Source of the DNA: Saccharomycodes ludwigii
Lineage: Eukaryota; Ascomycota; Saccharomycetes; Saccharomycodales; Saccharomycodaceae
Direction of reading: 5' to 3'
DNA length: 64,000 bases
NCBI RefSeq assembly: GCF_020623625.1
Contig: NC_060204.1
Location: forward strand, 1,156,501-1,220,500
Shown: positions 33,222 to 44,416 of the stretch, piece after piece
Position numbering within the stretch: the stretch's first letter is position 1
How the letters are laid out: every line of letters begins with the position of its first letter
The notes under the pieces: generated by a model
Told to the model about the DNA's origin: nothing
What the model saw: the letters and a program-made list of their open reading frames with translations, nothing else
Database searches by the model: none
Translations under genes and position numbers: made by a program

Positions 33222-33306
<85 letters not shown>

Positions 33307-35743
33307 GGTGGTGATGCCTGTATTTTTTATGTTATTCGATGTGTCAGAAGATACATTATGTGAAATTTTCTCATCGTTGTTCGTATTGGTATGATTATTA
33401 TCAATCAGTGCAGTGGAACAAACATTATTACTTTTGGTAGACAGGACACTGGCATCATCACGGCCATTAACATAATAACTATTTATAGAACTTGTGTTAC
33501 TATTTGTTCTGCTCAAGGTACTCATTGTAGAATTGTGTGAGGTCCATCTTTCTAGCAAAGGTGATTGCAATCCAGTCTCCTCTATATTACTACTGCTACC
33601 GCCATTAGTTGGGACGTTCAAACTCTCTAAATTTTCATCTTCTTCGTTGAAACTGTATTCAAAACTATTCTTATCAAAAATATCTGCCCACAATACGCTT
33701 TGAAGCCATTGAGACCCTATTCCTCCGTCCCATAATTCTATTTTTAATGGGCGGAAATACGGCTTAATAGTGAACTCAACAGGAACATACGTTTCCAAAT
33801 AATCTAAACAATTACGCTTGAAATCTATTATCTTCAACAACACATTAAAGTAATCTGAAGCTTGAACATTAGGTAATGTAGGGAATTTTTTGTTTAAGTG
33901 CTCAGTCAACTTTATTAATAACAATAAATAAGGATAGGCCAAAAACCAACTAATAAAAGACTCTGATTTGTTAGGATTATTACTATAAAGTTCCCCGGTA
34001 AAGCGAGTTGGAACAAAAGAGTTCAAAAACAAGGAATTATTATCTGAAGTTTTAATAATTAGTTTTCCCCTTAATTTTCTAGTTAATCCAATAGGCATCT
34101 TAGCAGTTGTGGCAAAAAATACTGCATTATTCTCTAACTCTGGATGATAACTATAGTCTAAATGATCACGTAAAAATACCGCGCTGCCTATCTTTTTAGG
34201 TTTCCTATTTTGCTGCGAATTTAAACTTAAAGTAGAGCAAACTGAAGTGGTACGACGGTTATTATCTGTAAAAGTTTTTGAATCTTTATTAATAGTATTC
34301 TCAGGGTTATGTTCAAAAGAGGGTGTACTGGTATTTTTGTAATTGAAAAAGGTATTCAATCCTTCAATACAATCACCTTCATCAAACAGAAAATCTTCAA
34401 TTCTTAAATCAGGTAAATCATCTACAGATTTGGTAATAGGAGTAGTCCCCGTCTTATTTGTATTATTAGTATTATTTGTTTGAGTACCTTTGGGATTTAA
34501 ACCCGATTTTGGCAAGTTCTTACTGAAGAAGCAATCTGTAAACGTATCAATAACAGATTTCAAATAAACTAAGACTTTCCCATGCTTGCATAATATAAAA
34601 ATCATATGTTTAAAATCTGCAAAATAATGAACAATTCCAAAGGCCAACCCTCTTAAAACTAGCCCTAAATAATCTAGTTTAGCAGCTGGTGTGTATATAT
34701 ATGGGGTCATACTGTGATTCAGTCCACCTGTAGTTTTAATACCACTACTAGAGTTATTATTGGTGGCAGCTGCGTTTGGAGCACTATGGGTGGTCCCAGT
34801 AATACTTCCATTTGTGTTCACCCTTGAAAGCGGTAAGGCGTTAGCATTATTATTAGCACCCGAAAGTTGAGTGGTGAAGGTTCGTCTTTTAATGTTATTA
34901 TTGCCGATATTGTTATTCATACCAGCACCTGTTGAAGATAAACGGTTTCCAGAGAATAAAAGTAGATCCGTGTCGTTGGAAGTCGTATAATTTCCCATAT
35001 ATGAAGGCTTGTTACAGGGGAAAGAGGATAAATAGCTTTTAGTACTAGATTTTAGAATCAATTGTAAAACTTGTATTGAAGCCCCATAGCTAATTCCAAA
35101 CGAATAATTCCCATTCTTGGTAGATGATAAGGGGACAAAATTATCATCTTTATCGATTTTCAAGGCTTCTGGCGTGCAAAGTAGTAAATTGTATATTAGC
35201 TCGTAAACATAGGGGCGAGGTGCAAAGTTCTTAATAATGTCTTTAATGGCAAGCTTGCATAAATGAATAATTGAAAAGTCACGATAGGTTATGGTGCTGA
35301 TGTTGTTAGTGCTGATTTTAAAAGCATTAGGAATTTTGTCCGTATAATATTTGGGGCTAAAATATGACATCATCTTAAACAAAACTAACTTATTGGATGA
35401 CAAATATACGGCAAATCCAGAAACGATTGGAATAAACGTAGAATTAACCAATGGCTGACTTGAATAAAATTTCATATAATAAATGGATATTATGATTAAC
35501 TTGTTTGCATATTTATCAGCAACAAAATGTTCAAAAGATTTATTGCATTTCATAAAGGACCAAAGTAAAGTTATTAACTGCAATGATAAATCGGAAATCG
35601 GAGGAAGATCATTATTGCCCTTGTGACCATTGGCATTATCTGTAAAATCGTTACCGCTCTGCACATTGGTATTGGTCGCGGTAGTAGTAGTAGAGTTGGT
35701 ATTGTTGTTGCTGTTGCTGTTACTGTTACTGTTGTTGTTGTGG

Positions 35744-35775
<32 letters not shown>

Positions 35776-37647
35776 ATTGTTATTGTTGTTATTTTTGGCA
35801 CCATTAGAAGTACCGTTGTTATATTCTTCTGAACTGTCTCCTTCCGCATTGTACGAAAAAAAATCTAAAAATGAAACTCTTTTGTTATTTAAGGAAAAAA
35901 GATTCGAGTCAGATTCAGCCATTAGATCCAAAGGCTTTTTATATAATTTAACAAATGAAACCAAAATCAATTTAAAATCAAAGTCCTTTTTAATGGTGCT
36001 AAAATATCTGTGCGCCACGTTTGTCAAAGATACAGTGCTAACGTCCAAATATTCAAACAAAAACTCCTTAAATTCCACAGATAAGGAATTTGGGTCAAAT
36101 TGAAAGTATAAATTTAACAGTTCCAATGCATTTGTAATCAATTCCTTCCTTAATTTTAATGCTAATTTGTCATCGTGATAAGATGAGCTATTGCTGCTAA
36201 TTGCCTTACCAGTATCAGTATTAAGTAAGCTTTCTTCAGCCATTTTGGAGCTCCATTCGTGGAGATCTGTGCCGGTATCGCTGTTAATATGACCAGTGGT
36301 ATTTGATGATATGGAAGAGGGCACAGAAGAGGATGCATTAGCGGTACCAGAATTCTCATCTGAATACGACGAATAACTCTGCACATTGAAAATATTGGAA
36401 TAAGTTAGCCCGTTATTCTCGTCGGAATCTCTACAACTCCTACAAACCACATTAATTAAAGAAGCTAAAAGATAAATAGATAAATATTCCGGCATCAAAC
36501 AACATAATACTGCCAAGAATTTATTGTCGATCTTTTTATTATCAGTAGCTTCAAGTTCACTATACAATGGTTTTGAACACAAAGTTATGAGTAGTCTTAA
36601 AATCTCTAACCTGTTGGAATCCAACTTAGGATGCTGTGTGACATATTCTATAGAGGTATCTAATGAGTTAGTACCATTTTCTTTTTTGGAGTTGTCTGGT
36701 ATATCGCCAATTCCATTTTCCCACATTACAAATGAAACACATCCGATAGTTGTAGAGGTACCGTTATTATGCGCTGGTACTAAACTAAACCCTTCTAAAA
36801 ATAATAATTTTAAACAGCAGCTTAATAAAGTGACCCCCAATGGAGTGGCCAATTTCTTACTTGCTTGATTTGTGTCTATATCAACATTTAAAGAATCAAA
36901 GGTGTGTCTCTGGTTATAGTTGATTTCGACTTTTAACGACGATATGTCTTGAGCTTTGGCATCAAGTGGATCAATGTTATCACTGGAGGTCGTAGTACCC
37001 GTGTCAGTGGGTTTGCTTCCCACCGTAGCCAAGGTACTATTCAATTCATTAGTTTTATTATTAAGGTGTTCAGTTGAGCCAGAATTCCAAAATATACTTT
37101 TTTCATAATCACAATAATTATTGGTTTCTTTCTCATCAGTACCGGCTTGGCAATTTTCATAAAAAATAGGGAGTAACTTTGTTAAAATACGTATACAGTT
37201 TAGTAGCACTTTAATTGAGTGATGAAATCTTTGTTTTGTTTGGTTAATGCCAGTACTGCTTGTATTGGTCTTGGTATCTGTCAACCTGTCGGTAATAAAA
37301 CAGATTTTAAAGCACAAAAACCTTAATAAATTCATAAAATTGTGTTTATTTGAGATATAGATAAACCTTACTTCATTGCTAGTACAAATGTGGTGAAAAA
37401 TATCAGTGCAATGTATTTGGGAGTTGTCTACTATGAAATTGTAAAAATCAGAGTAAGGATCTTCATCATGAATGTTTGAGTTTGGGTTGGTATCAAGCTC
37501 AACTTTCTCCTCTATTATAGCAATAGATTCTGATGTTTCTTTGGTTGCAGTGGTATATTTATTTTTATAAATTGGTATAATGTCTTGCTGGCTTAATTGC
37601 AAGACATGGCTTTTATAAGCGTTTAAGGTTGAATCTGTGTTACCCAT
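32350..37647 (-). CDS. ECM30: HID1-family protein Ecm30
   Basis: Homologue of human HID1, a Golgi-associated protein involved in dense-core vesicle and secretory sorting; yeast Ecm30 affects cell-wall composition and amino-acid permease traffic. The 1765-residue product starts MGNTDSTLNAYK. Gly2 followed by N-T-D-S fits an N-myristoylation signal and resembles the human HID1 start. Conserved HID1 segments are separated by long Asn/Ser/Thr-rich inserts, including an uninterrupted AAT-encoded Asn run (33223-33306 on the + strand) and another Asn-rich insert near 35700-35790. These inserts account for the excess over S. cerevisiae Ecm30 (1274). It matches YLR436C. Confidence 0.92.
33223..33306. 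repeat. (ATT)28 microsatellite inside ECM30
   Basis: Twenty-eight perfect ATT triplets on the + strand encode a run of Asn in ECM30, read on the minus strand. The purity of the tract suggests recent expansion and likely length variation between strains. Confidence 0.95.
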
Positions 37648-38132
37648 TATATATATATGTTTGTTTGTTTTTTTTCTCTTTTCTTTTCTTTTTCTTTTTC
37701 TTTTCCTTTTTTTTTTTTTTTTTTTTTTTCTTTTGATCAGTTATGTTAAACTGAAGGTTTCTGTTTTTCCTTTATTGAAATCCGAGTTCTAGGTATTTTT
37801 GAGATGATTAGTTTGAATTATATGTTGTAAAATAATAAAGACCAAAGAAGTTAACAAATGAGCGTGTATATATATGAAGTATTTTGAACCTCTTAACCTG
37901 TATTTTATATGGTTTTGGTTAAGTTATTCTATTTTATTTTCACTTATAGATATATATATATGTATGTATGTAATTATTTCTATTTTAAATTACGTGATAA
38001 TGATGGTAGAAAAAAGGAATGAGTGAAAGTAGCAAATTAATAAAAAAAAAAGAAAGAAAAAAAAAAAAGAAGTAAAAGTTATAATATTGTACAATGTTTC
38101 AGGTTATAAAAATAATGGCTGTTAAAAAGACA

Positions 38133-38159
38133 AAAGTTTCTCCTTCCAATAGAAACTTT
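38133..38159. repeat. Perfect 9-bp inverted repeat with 9-nt loop
   Basis: AAAGTTTCT (38133-38141) and AGAAACTTT (38151-38159) are exact reverse complements. An overlapping ACAAAAG (38130) can instead pair with CTTTTGT (38167-38173). It lies about 490 bp upstream of ECM30. Function is unknown. Confidence 0.6.
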
Positions 38160-38492
38160 ACAAAGACTTTTGTGGGAAAGTGAAATTTTAGTATGCAAAG
38201 AGGAAAAAAAAAACTTGAGAAAAGGAAAATGGATTAAAAAGCAGCAGGAAAAAGAAAAAAAAAAAAAAATTATATATAAATTTAATTAAAATCAATTGAT
38301 GTTTTTTCGTCACAAAAATGATTTCTAACATGACTTTTGTTTGACAATGCTGATAAATCTTAAAGTACTGCGTAATTCACTATGAAAATATAATAGGGGG
38401 GGGAGAGAGAGGAAGTAATGGCGCACAAAAAGGAAAAATGGTCGAGGAAAACAGTAAATAATGTTTGATTGCTATTTTTTGTTTTTATCACT

Positions 38493-38544
38493 CTCGTCTT
38501 TTTCTCGTCTATCTCTCGTCTATATCTCGTCCATCTCTCTCGTG
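38493..38544. promoter_or_regulatory. 11-bp phased CTCGTC hexamer array
   Basis: CTCGTC starts at 38493, 38504, 38515 and 38526 (exactly 11 bp apart), with a fifth variant CTCGTG at 38539. The spacers are five unrelated T/A-rich bases. Repetition near one helical turn suggests protein binding on one DNA face. It lies about 850 bp upstream of ECM30 and beyond the 3' end of DIF1; the target gene and factor are unknown. Confidence 0.5.
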
Positions 38545-38979
38545 TACGTTTCCCTTTAGGACAATTGTTGTTATAACCGTATTTAAAAGCCAGAGTTATC
38601 TATAACCTATTCAACAAGCTTTGGTTCAACAATAACGGCTAAAGTCACTTAGTATTAGTTATGTTTTACTCTTTATAAATAATAATAAATATGAATTCAA
38701 ACAATAAATATATAAATAAATAAAATAATAAATTTGTTTTTTTTTTTTTTTTTTAACCTTTATAAAAAATTATAAAAAAAATTACATGTAACTGCTTCTG
38801 GTCTTCCGTAAGACAAAAGATGTTTCATTTCTTAGCAGTAGCATTTTTTTCTATTTGATGAGGGGGGTATTATATAGAAAAAATTGAGTGTAGTTGGTTA
38901 TTGTTAACACATCTATTTAAAAATGGATTGAGGAAAGAAAAATAAATATTACCTAATAAATAAAGAGATTCGTGTCATG

Positions 38980-39411
38980 TTAAAAGGAAATGTCGTCAAA
39001 TCCTCTTTTAACAGCCCTATTAAATTCAGAATCGGTATTTAACGTATTATCTAAGGTATATAATCTTTGCTCCAAATTGTTTTCCCATAATTCCAAAGTA
39101 CTGTCTGAGCTTGATTGTTGATTAACTAACATAGGGGGCTCTTTGTTCAATAATGGAACTCTTTTATAGTCTGGAATGGTATAAATAGAGTTATCTTGAA
39201 CTATATTGTTTGAATGTGGTTGTTGCTGCTGTTGTTGTTGTTGTTGTTGTACTGGTGGTGGAATCTTATAGCCTGTATCAATGGCTTGTCTTATTCTCAT
39301 CCCAACAGTAGATAATCTATCCTGATACTCATATGATTGTTGGTTTTGATGTTGTTGTTGAATGGAGACTCTTAAACGTCTCTTAGCAGGACCTTGGTTA
39401 TCAAAAGACAT
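38980..39411 (-). CDS. DIF1: Ribonucleotide reductase regulator, combined Dif1/Sml1 type
   Basis: Small regulator of ribonucleotide reductase. The 143-residue product carries a Dif1/Hug1-like segment (DRLSTVGMRIRQAIDTGYK, about 31-49), which in Dif1 promotes nuclear import of Rnr2-Rnr4. It also has an Sml1-like C-terminal part (KRVPLLNKEPPML and LELWENNLEQRLYTLD, about 83-121, to a phenylalanine end), which in Sml1 inhibits Rnr1. A CAG-rich Gln tract (about 55-64) lies between. S. cerevisiae has the duplicates DIF1 (YLR437C) and SML1 (YML058W), each keeping only part of this. Place and strand fit both. A CACGTG lies about 210 bp upstream. Confidence 0.88.
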   Translation of the reverse strand: MSFDNQGPAKRRLRVSIQQQHQNQQSYEYQDRLSTVGMRIRQAIDTGYKIPPPVQQQQQQQQQQPHSNNIVQDNSIYTIPDYKRVPLLNKEPPMLVNQQSSSDSTLELWENNLEQRLYTLDNTLNTDSEFNRAVKRGFDDISF

Positions 39412-40540
39412 TATTGTTTATTTTTTGGTTGTTGATTGTTGCTTGTTGATTGTTGATTGTTTTGTTTACTAAAGAAAACAAATAAAAGAAAACTAAAAAA
39501 AAAGAAGAAAAGGAAAAGAAAAGAAAACAAAAAAAAACGGAAAATGAGAAAAAAGTAGAAAGAAAAAGGAAAGGGGATAAGAATTATTTAATTTTTTTTC
39601 GTATAAAAGGATAACTCGACACCACGTGCATATATTTTAAACCTGTACCTTTTTACCATGAACGATATTATTTTGTTTTACGCTAAAAAAAATAAAAAAT
39701 AAAAAAAAATAAAAGTAAAATGTACTATATATAAGCTATGGCTTCTACTATTAAATAAAGTACATTTTGTGATTTTATTCCCTGTTCGAGATGACCAAAA
39801 ATGAATAATAAAAAAGTTCGGAACTCCAATTCCATCTTTTTATTTTTTATTTTAAGTTTCTTTTTTTTTTTTAATTTTTTTTTTTTTTTTTTTTTTGATT
39901 GCTTTTAAAGGAAAGAATTCGCGCGCGTTTTGCATTATTACCAACCGCTGTCATTTAACGTAAGAGTAAATAATAGTAAATAATAATAATAATAATAATA
40001 ATAATATATATATTAGTTCGCTATTACCAGTGCATAGCGGTTATAAATATTAAAAAAAAAAAAAAAAAAAATAAGTTGAAAAAGATGCACATTCTACCAA
40101 AAACTTTGTTGATTTTAGCTTAATTCTACTCTTAAAAGCAATTCAAATTTGCTTAAAGGTTACAATCAACAAAAGAAACTTATCTTTTATATTAGTAGAC
40201 ACGGCAATAAAATAATATATTGGTTATCATTTATATGAAAACATCAAAAATAAAATAAAAATAAAAATAAAAAATCAGATCAAATTAAATTAAATTAAAA
40301 GGATATATAAACCCATTCTTTACAATTGAAAATAAAAAAGAAAAAACTGTTCTCCTACATCTTCTTCGAATGAAATGCACAAAAAGAAAAAAAGTCAATT
40401 TTTTTTTTTTTTTTCTTTTCCCCTTTTACGCTCTTACTTAAGACAAAAAAAATAGTACAACAAACAAATAAACAAATAAATATACCCTAAAATATAATTA
40501 GGAAAAAATCTAAAATAATTATAAACAATATAAAAAGGCC
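39412..40540. other. Divergent DIF1/CAR2 promoter region
   Basis: No gene is seen. It has a CACGTG at 39623-39628, a T-run at about 39859-39897, a CG-rich patch GAATTCGCGCGCG at about 39916-39928, an (AAT)n tract at about 39980-40006, and A-runs. The patch with CGCGCG stands out in this AT-rich background. Confidence 0.5.
39623..39628. promoter_or_regulatory. CACGTG E-box upstream of DIF1
   Basis: A perfect CACGTG palindrome (context ACCACGTGCA) about 210 bp upstream of the DIF1 start, the core site of Cbf1/Pho4-type bHLH factors. Use in vivo is unknown. Confidence 0.4.
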
Positions 40541-41953
40541 ATGTCATATTTAAAATTAATGAAAGGTAAATTTTCTTCTCAAATAAGCCAACAACTACAG
40601 AGGAATATCTCCAGAAAAATAGCCCCACAAACCAGAACAATGTCTACTAAACTAAACTTCAACATTTCTAGTGCTCAAACTATTGAATATGAAGAAAAAT
40701 ACGCCGCTCACAACTATCATCCAATTCCAGTTGTGTTCCACAAAGCTAAAGGTGCTCATGTGTGGGACCCAGAGGGTAAAGAATATGTTGACTGGTTGTC
40801 TTGTTACAGTGCTATGAACCAAGGTCACTGTCATCCAGAAATTATTGGTGCTTTAGTTGATCAAGCTTCTAAATTAACTTTGTCTTCAAGAGCTTTTCAT
40901 AACGATGTTTTTGCATTATTTGCAAAGTATGCTACCGAGTACTTCAACTATGAAAGTATTTTGCCAATGAACACAGGTGCTGAAGCTGTTGAAACAGGTT
41001 TAAAATTGGCTAGAAGATGGGGTTATGTCAAGAAAGGCATCCCTGAAAATGAGGCTATTATTCTTGCAGCTCAAGGTAATTTCCATGGTCGTACTTTTGG
41101 GGCCATTTCTTTAAGTACTGATGAAGAAGATTCAAGAAAAAACTATGGTCCATTTTTGAATACCCTTACTGCTAAAATTCCAGGTGGTGAAGAAAACGAA
41201 TACATCAGATATGGTGTTATTGAAGATATCGAAAGAGCCTTCAAATCACATGGTGACAAAATTGCTGCCATCTTATTAGAACCAATTCAAGGTGAAGCTG
41301 GGATTGTTGTCCCACCTCCTGACTACTTGACCAAAGTTCAAGAATTATGTCGTAAGTATAACGTTCTATTCATCTGTGATGAAATTCAAACAGGTATTGG
41401 TAGAACCGGTAAATTATTGTGTTACGAACACTCTGCAAATGTCAAGCCAGATGTTGTTTTATTAGGTAAGGCTATTTCTGGTGGTGTCTTGCCAGTTTCC
41501 TGCGTTTTATCCTCTACAGAAATCATGTCTGTTTTTACTCCAGGTTCTCATGGATCCACTTATGGTGGTAATCCATTAGCTTCTCGTGTTTCCATTGCCG
41601 CTTTAGAAGTTGTTAAGAACGAGAAATTAACTGAAAGATCCAAAGAATTGGGTGATTTGTTATTGGAAAAATTAACTGAACTACAAAAAAGGTCAGCTGG
41701 TATTATATCAGAAGTTCGTGGTAAGGGTTTATTGACTGCAATTGTGATTGATCCTACAAAATCCAATGGTAGAACTGCTTGGGATCTTTGTTTATTAATG
41801 AAAGATGAAGGTGTTTTAGCTAAGCCAACTCATGATCACATTATCAGATTGTCTCCACCATTGGTTATTTCTAAGGAAGATTTATTGAATGGTGTTGCAG
41901 TCATTGAAAAATGTTTAAAAAAGTTGCCAACTGCTGAAAAGGCCAGTCATTAA
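40541..41953 (+). CDS. CAR2: Ornithine delta-aminotransferase
   Basis: PLP enzyme converting L-ornithine and 2-oxoglutarate to glutamate semialdehyde and glutamate in arginine breakdown. The 470-residue product is a class III aminotransferase with Lys310 (LLGKAISGG) as the Schiff-base lysine, [13 protein letters not shown], and [12 protein letters not shown]. It exceeds S. cerevisiae Car2 (424) mainly at the N-terminus. The first 33 residues are rich in Lys, Arg, Ser and Gln with no acidic residue, like a mitochondrial presequence. A second ATG (Met34, 40640) in the stronger context AACAATGTC would give the usual cytosolic form. It matches YLR438W. Confidence 0.96.
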   Translation: MSYLKLMKGKFSSQISQQLQRNISRKIAPQTRTMSTKLNFNISSAQTIEYEEKYAAHNYHPIPVVFHKAKGAHVWDPEGKEYVDWLSCYSAMNQGHCHPEIIGALVDQASKLTLSSRAFHNDVFALFAKYATEYFNYESILPMNTGAEAVETGLKLARRWGYVKKGIPENEAIILAAQGNFHGRTFGAISLSTDEEDSRKNYGPFLNTLTAKIPGGEENEYIRYGVIEDIERAFKSHGDKIAAILLEPIQGEAGIVVPPPDYLTKVQELCRKYNVLFICDEIQTGIGRTGKLLCYEHSANVKPDVVLLGKAISGGVLPVSCVLSSTEIMSVFTPGSHGSTYGGNPLASRVSIAALEVVKNEKLTERSKELGDLLLEKLTELQKRSAGIISEVRGKGLLTAIVIDPTKSNGRTAWDLCLLMKDEGVLAKPTHDHIIRLSPPLVISKEDLLNGVAVIEKCLKKLPTAEKASH

Positions 41954-42238
41954 TAGATGTCCTGTTGTTGTTTGAGGTTAAATCTTTCTTTTTCTTTTTT
42001 TACTGCCCCCTTCTTTTTACCGATTGACATTAATTATGTTTACAAGGTTTAGTTAATATATAATTATAATGTATAAAAATTGTAATGTTTTTAATAAACA
42101 GTTTTTTTTTTTCTAACAAGACTTCGTAGAGTGAATGGATATCATCACTATTTGATTTAGCCGCCAGGAAAGTTACAAAATACAAAAAAAAAAAAAACAA
42201 TTTTTTTCGTATTTTGAAAAGGGAGTGGGGGGCGAGGA

Positions 42239-42262
42239 GGGGATGGGATGGGATGGGATGGG
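42239..42262 (+). repeat. (GGGAT)n tract, canonical G-quadruplex motif
   Basis: Five G-runs of at least three G (42239-42242, 42245-42247, 42250-42252, 42255-42257, 42260-42262) are separated by AT dinucleotides. This satisfies the G3+N1-7 rule for a G-quadruplex on the + strand. More G-runs lie just upstream at 42221 and 42227-42232. Confidence 0.85.
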
Positions 42263-42373
42263 AATGTACGTTACCGCTTTTGTCATAAAAATTAATGCAA
42301 CATACAAATAAAATAAAATAAAATAAAATAAAAAATAAAAAGTTTTTTTTTTATATATATATAACGTACATTC
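42262..42373. repeat. 12-bp perfect inverted repeat around an (AAAAT)n spacer
   Basis: GAATGTACGTTA (42262-42273) and TAACGTACATTC (42362-42373) are exact reverse complements. The left arm is preceded by a G-rich tract and the right arm followed by a C-rich tract (CCCCCCTTCCCC), so symmetry continues imperfectly outward. The 88-bp spacer includes the AAAAT repeat. Confidence 0.75.
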
Positions 42374-42663
42374 TCCCCCCTTCCCCTCGTTCTATTTATC
42401 GAATCTCATGGAAAAAAAAATATATCTATATAAACGTAAATCTTTTATCAATAACTTTCAAAAAATTAACCACTATTAAATTTATATCACAATTATATCT
42501 ATAAATAATTAAATATGTAAAAGTATACATTCGTTTTATCCCCCTGGCTTGTCCACTTTTCTTTTTATTTGTATTTTTGAATATCCCGTTTTATTCCATT
42601 ATTTAAATAAAAACAAAAAAAAAAAAAAAAATAGAAAACTCAAATTCTAATAACCTCTATTAT

Positions 42664-44382
42664 ATGTCGGCATTAAATAATACTACAAAATTAGAATATC
42701 TCTCGTCATCTACTCCCGAGTTTTCTAATGTCATTCAAACTACAACCACAACTATATTTTCTACAATGGCTGTGGATAATGAATTGTTATTACCATTATT
42801 TTCTTTCCCTGTAAATGTGGCTCTAAAATTCACTTCAATATCCACTAAATTAGTAAACAGACTTTTGTCCCTTGTTGGTTGGATTTTAGCTAAGTCTTCT
42901 TGGAAATTGATTAAATTGTTTTTCATGAGAGTTCCGTATTGGATTCTCTATTCAAATTTCCAGATCACTTTGCCTTTAAGCACTTTGTTTTTTGGAGTCT
43001 TCATATTATTATGTACCACCTACATTTTAGTCAATAATCATTTTTTGCACGCTTATTCCAAATTGAAACCTGGCAACGAGTTTGAATCGGAAAAAAAATT
43101 AAAGAATAAAATGCTACTAGACGAAATGATGTTTTTACAATCCTCTTCTTTGTCCTCTGGATCAGCCTCCGCATTATTGCCCAATAAAAAGAACAAATCT
43201 TCAAATGGAATCTTCAGTTCCTATTTGGATGAATTCTTAAGTGCTATCAGAATTTTTGGTTACTTGGAAAAACCGGTCTTTCATGAATTAACAAAATCAA
43301 TGAGAACACAGAGATTAGAGGAGGGTGAAATTCTATTATTAGAAGACTCATTGGGATTTGCTATTCTAGTAGAAGGTTCTATAGAAATATATCACAAAGT
43401 AGAAGCCAATAACAACGACTTCAAGAATGATTCCCGTGATATTCTACACAACAAAAATAGCGCAATAACCCAGGATTTTTATGAAAATAGTGAAGATGAA
43501 GATCTTGATGACGACAATGAAGACCATGCCAGCGTAAAAAGTAATTATTGTCGTATTAATGGCGAAAAATTTCAGTTGTTAAATAATATTAAAACAGGTA
43601 ACCAAATATCTTCTCTAGTAAGTATATTGAAGTTATTTACTAATAATAGTGAAATTGAAAGAGAAGTAAATTCCATTTCTTCGTACCAAAGAGATTATTC
43701 ATTCATTTATAACTCGTTAAATAATCACAGAGATTCACCTTTATCTCCAACAAATATAAAGCCTAATAATTCAATACCTTCCACTATTAATGATACCTCT
43801 ACTAATACTGCCAATGCTACTAATACCAATAATACCAATAATGACATTTGTTTTAATTCTCCTCGTAGTACCACGCCAATTACCAAAAATATGAAAAATA
43901 TTAATATTGAATCAATTGATCGTAATTATAATCATAAAACTACTGACAACGAAAGTATTTCTCAGATTCCATCACATGTAAATAACCAAGATGTTCAAAA
44001 TGATATTTTAGGCTCCTCACTTTATGACAATCATGTCACACTACCAAATTTGATTGCAAAGGCCTCCGAAGACTGTACCATTGCCATAATTCCAGCCGAG
44101 GCCTTCAAAAAATTAACCACTAAATATCCACGTTCTGCTTCCCATATTATTCAAATGATTCTAACGAAATTATATCGAGTAACTTTCCAAACAGCTCATA
44201 AATATCTAGGATTGACAAAGGAAATTATACATACCGAAGTTGTATTAAACAGAAATGTTAAAGTAGAACTACCCTATTATTTGAAGCAAACAATAATTAG
44301 GACTATCAATGATGACTATAATTTGGTTTCTCCAGATAGTAAAAATAACAGCACTACCAACGATATCAATAACAATAAAAAC

Positions 44383-44416
<34 letters not shown>

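Larger units (their letters stand above)
37648..38979. other. ECM30 upstream region / DIF1 downstream region
   Basis: No gene is seen in 1.3 kb. It holds a T-run at about 37707-37729, TA-rich tracts near 37870 and 37950, a perfect 9-bp hairpin (38133-38159), a poly-G/GA patch near 38395-38412, and a phased CTCGTC array (38493-38544). The last four are unusual for an otherwise featureless AT-rich spacer. Confidence 0.5.
41954..42663. other. CAR2-NTE1 intergenic region
   Basis: No gene is seen. It contains a G-rich (GGGAT)n tract, an (AAAAT)n tract at about 42305-42340, and a 12-bp inverted repeat bracketing them (listed separately), then a TA-rich leader before NTE1. Confidence 0.55.

Noticed and set aside
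33172-33394. Poly-Ile and poly-Leu open frames opposite ECM30
   Set aside because: They are antisense readings of the ATT repeat within a well-supported gene.
39760-39840. GTTCGAGAT and GTTCGGAAC as possible tRNA B-boxes
   Set aside because: There is no matching A-box or acceptor stem at the right distance, and they sit in the DIF1/CAR2 spacer without other support.
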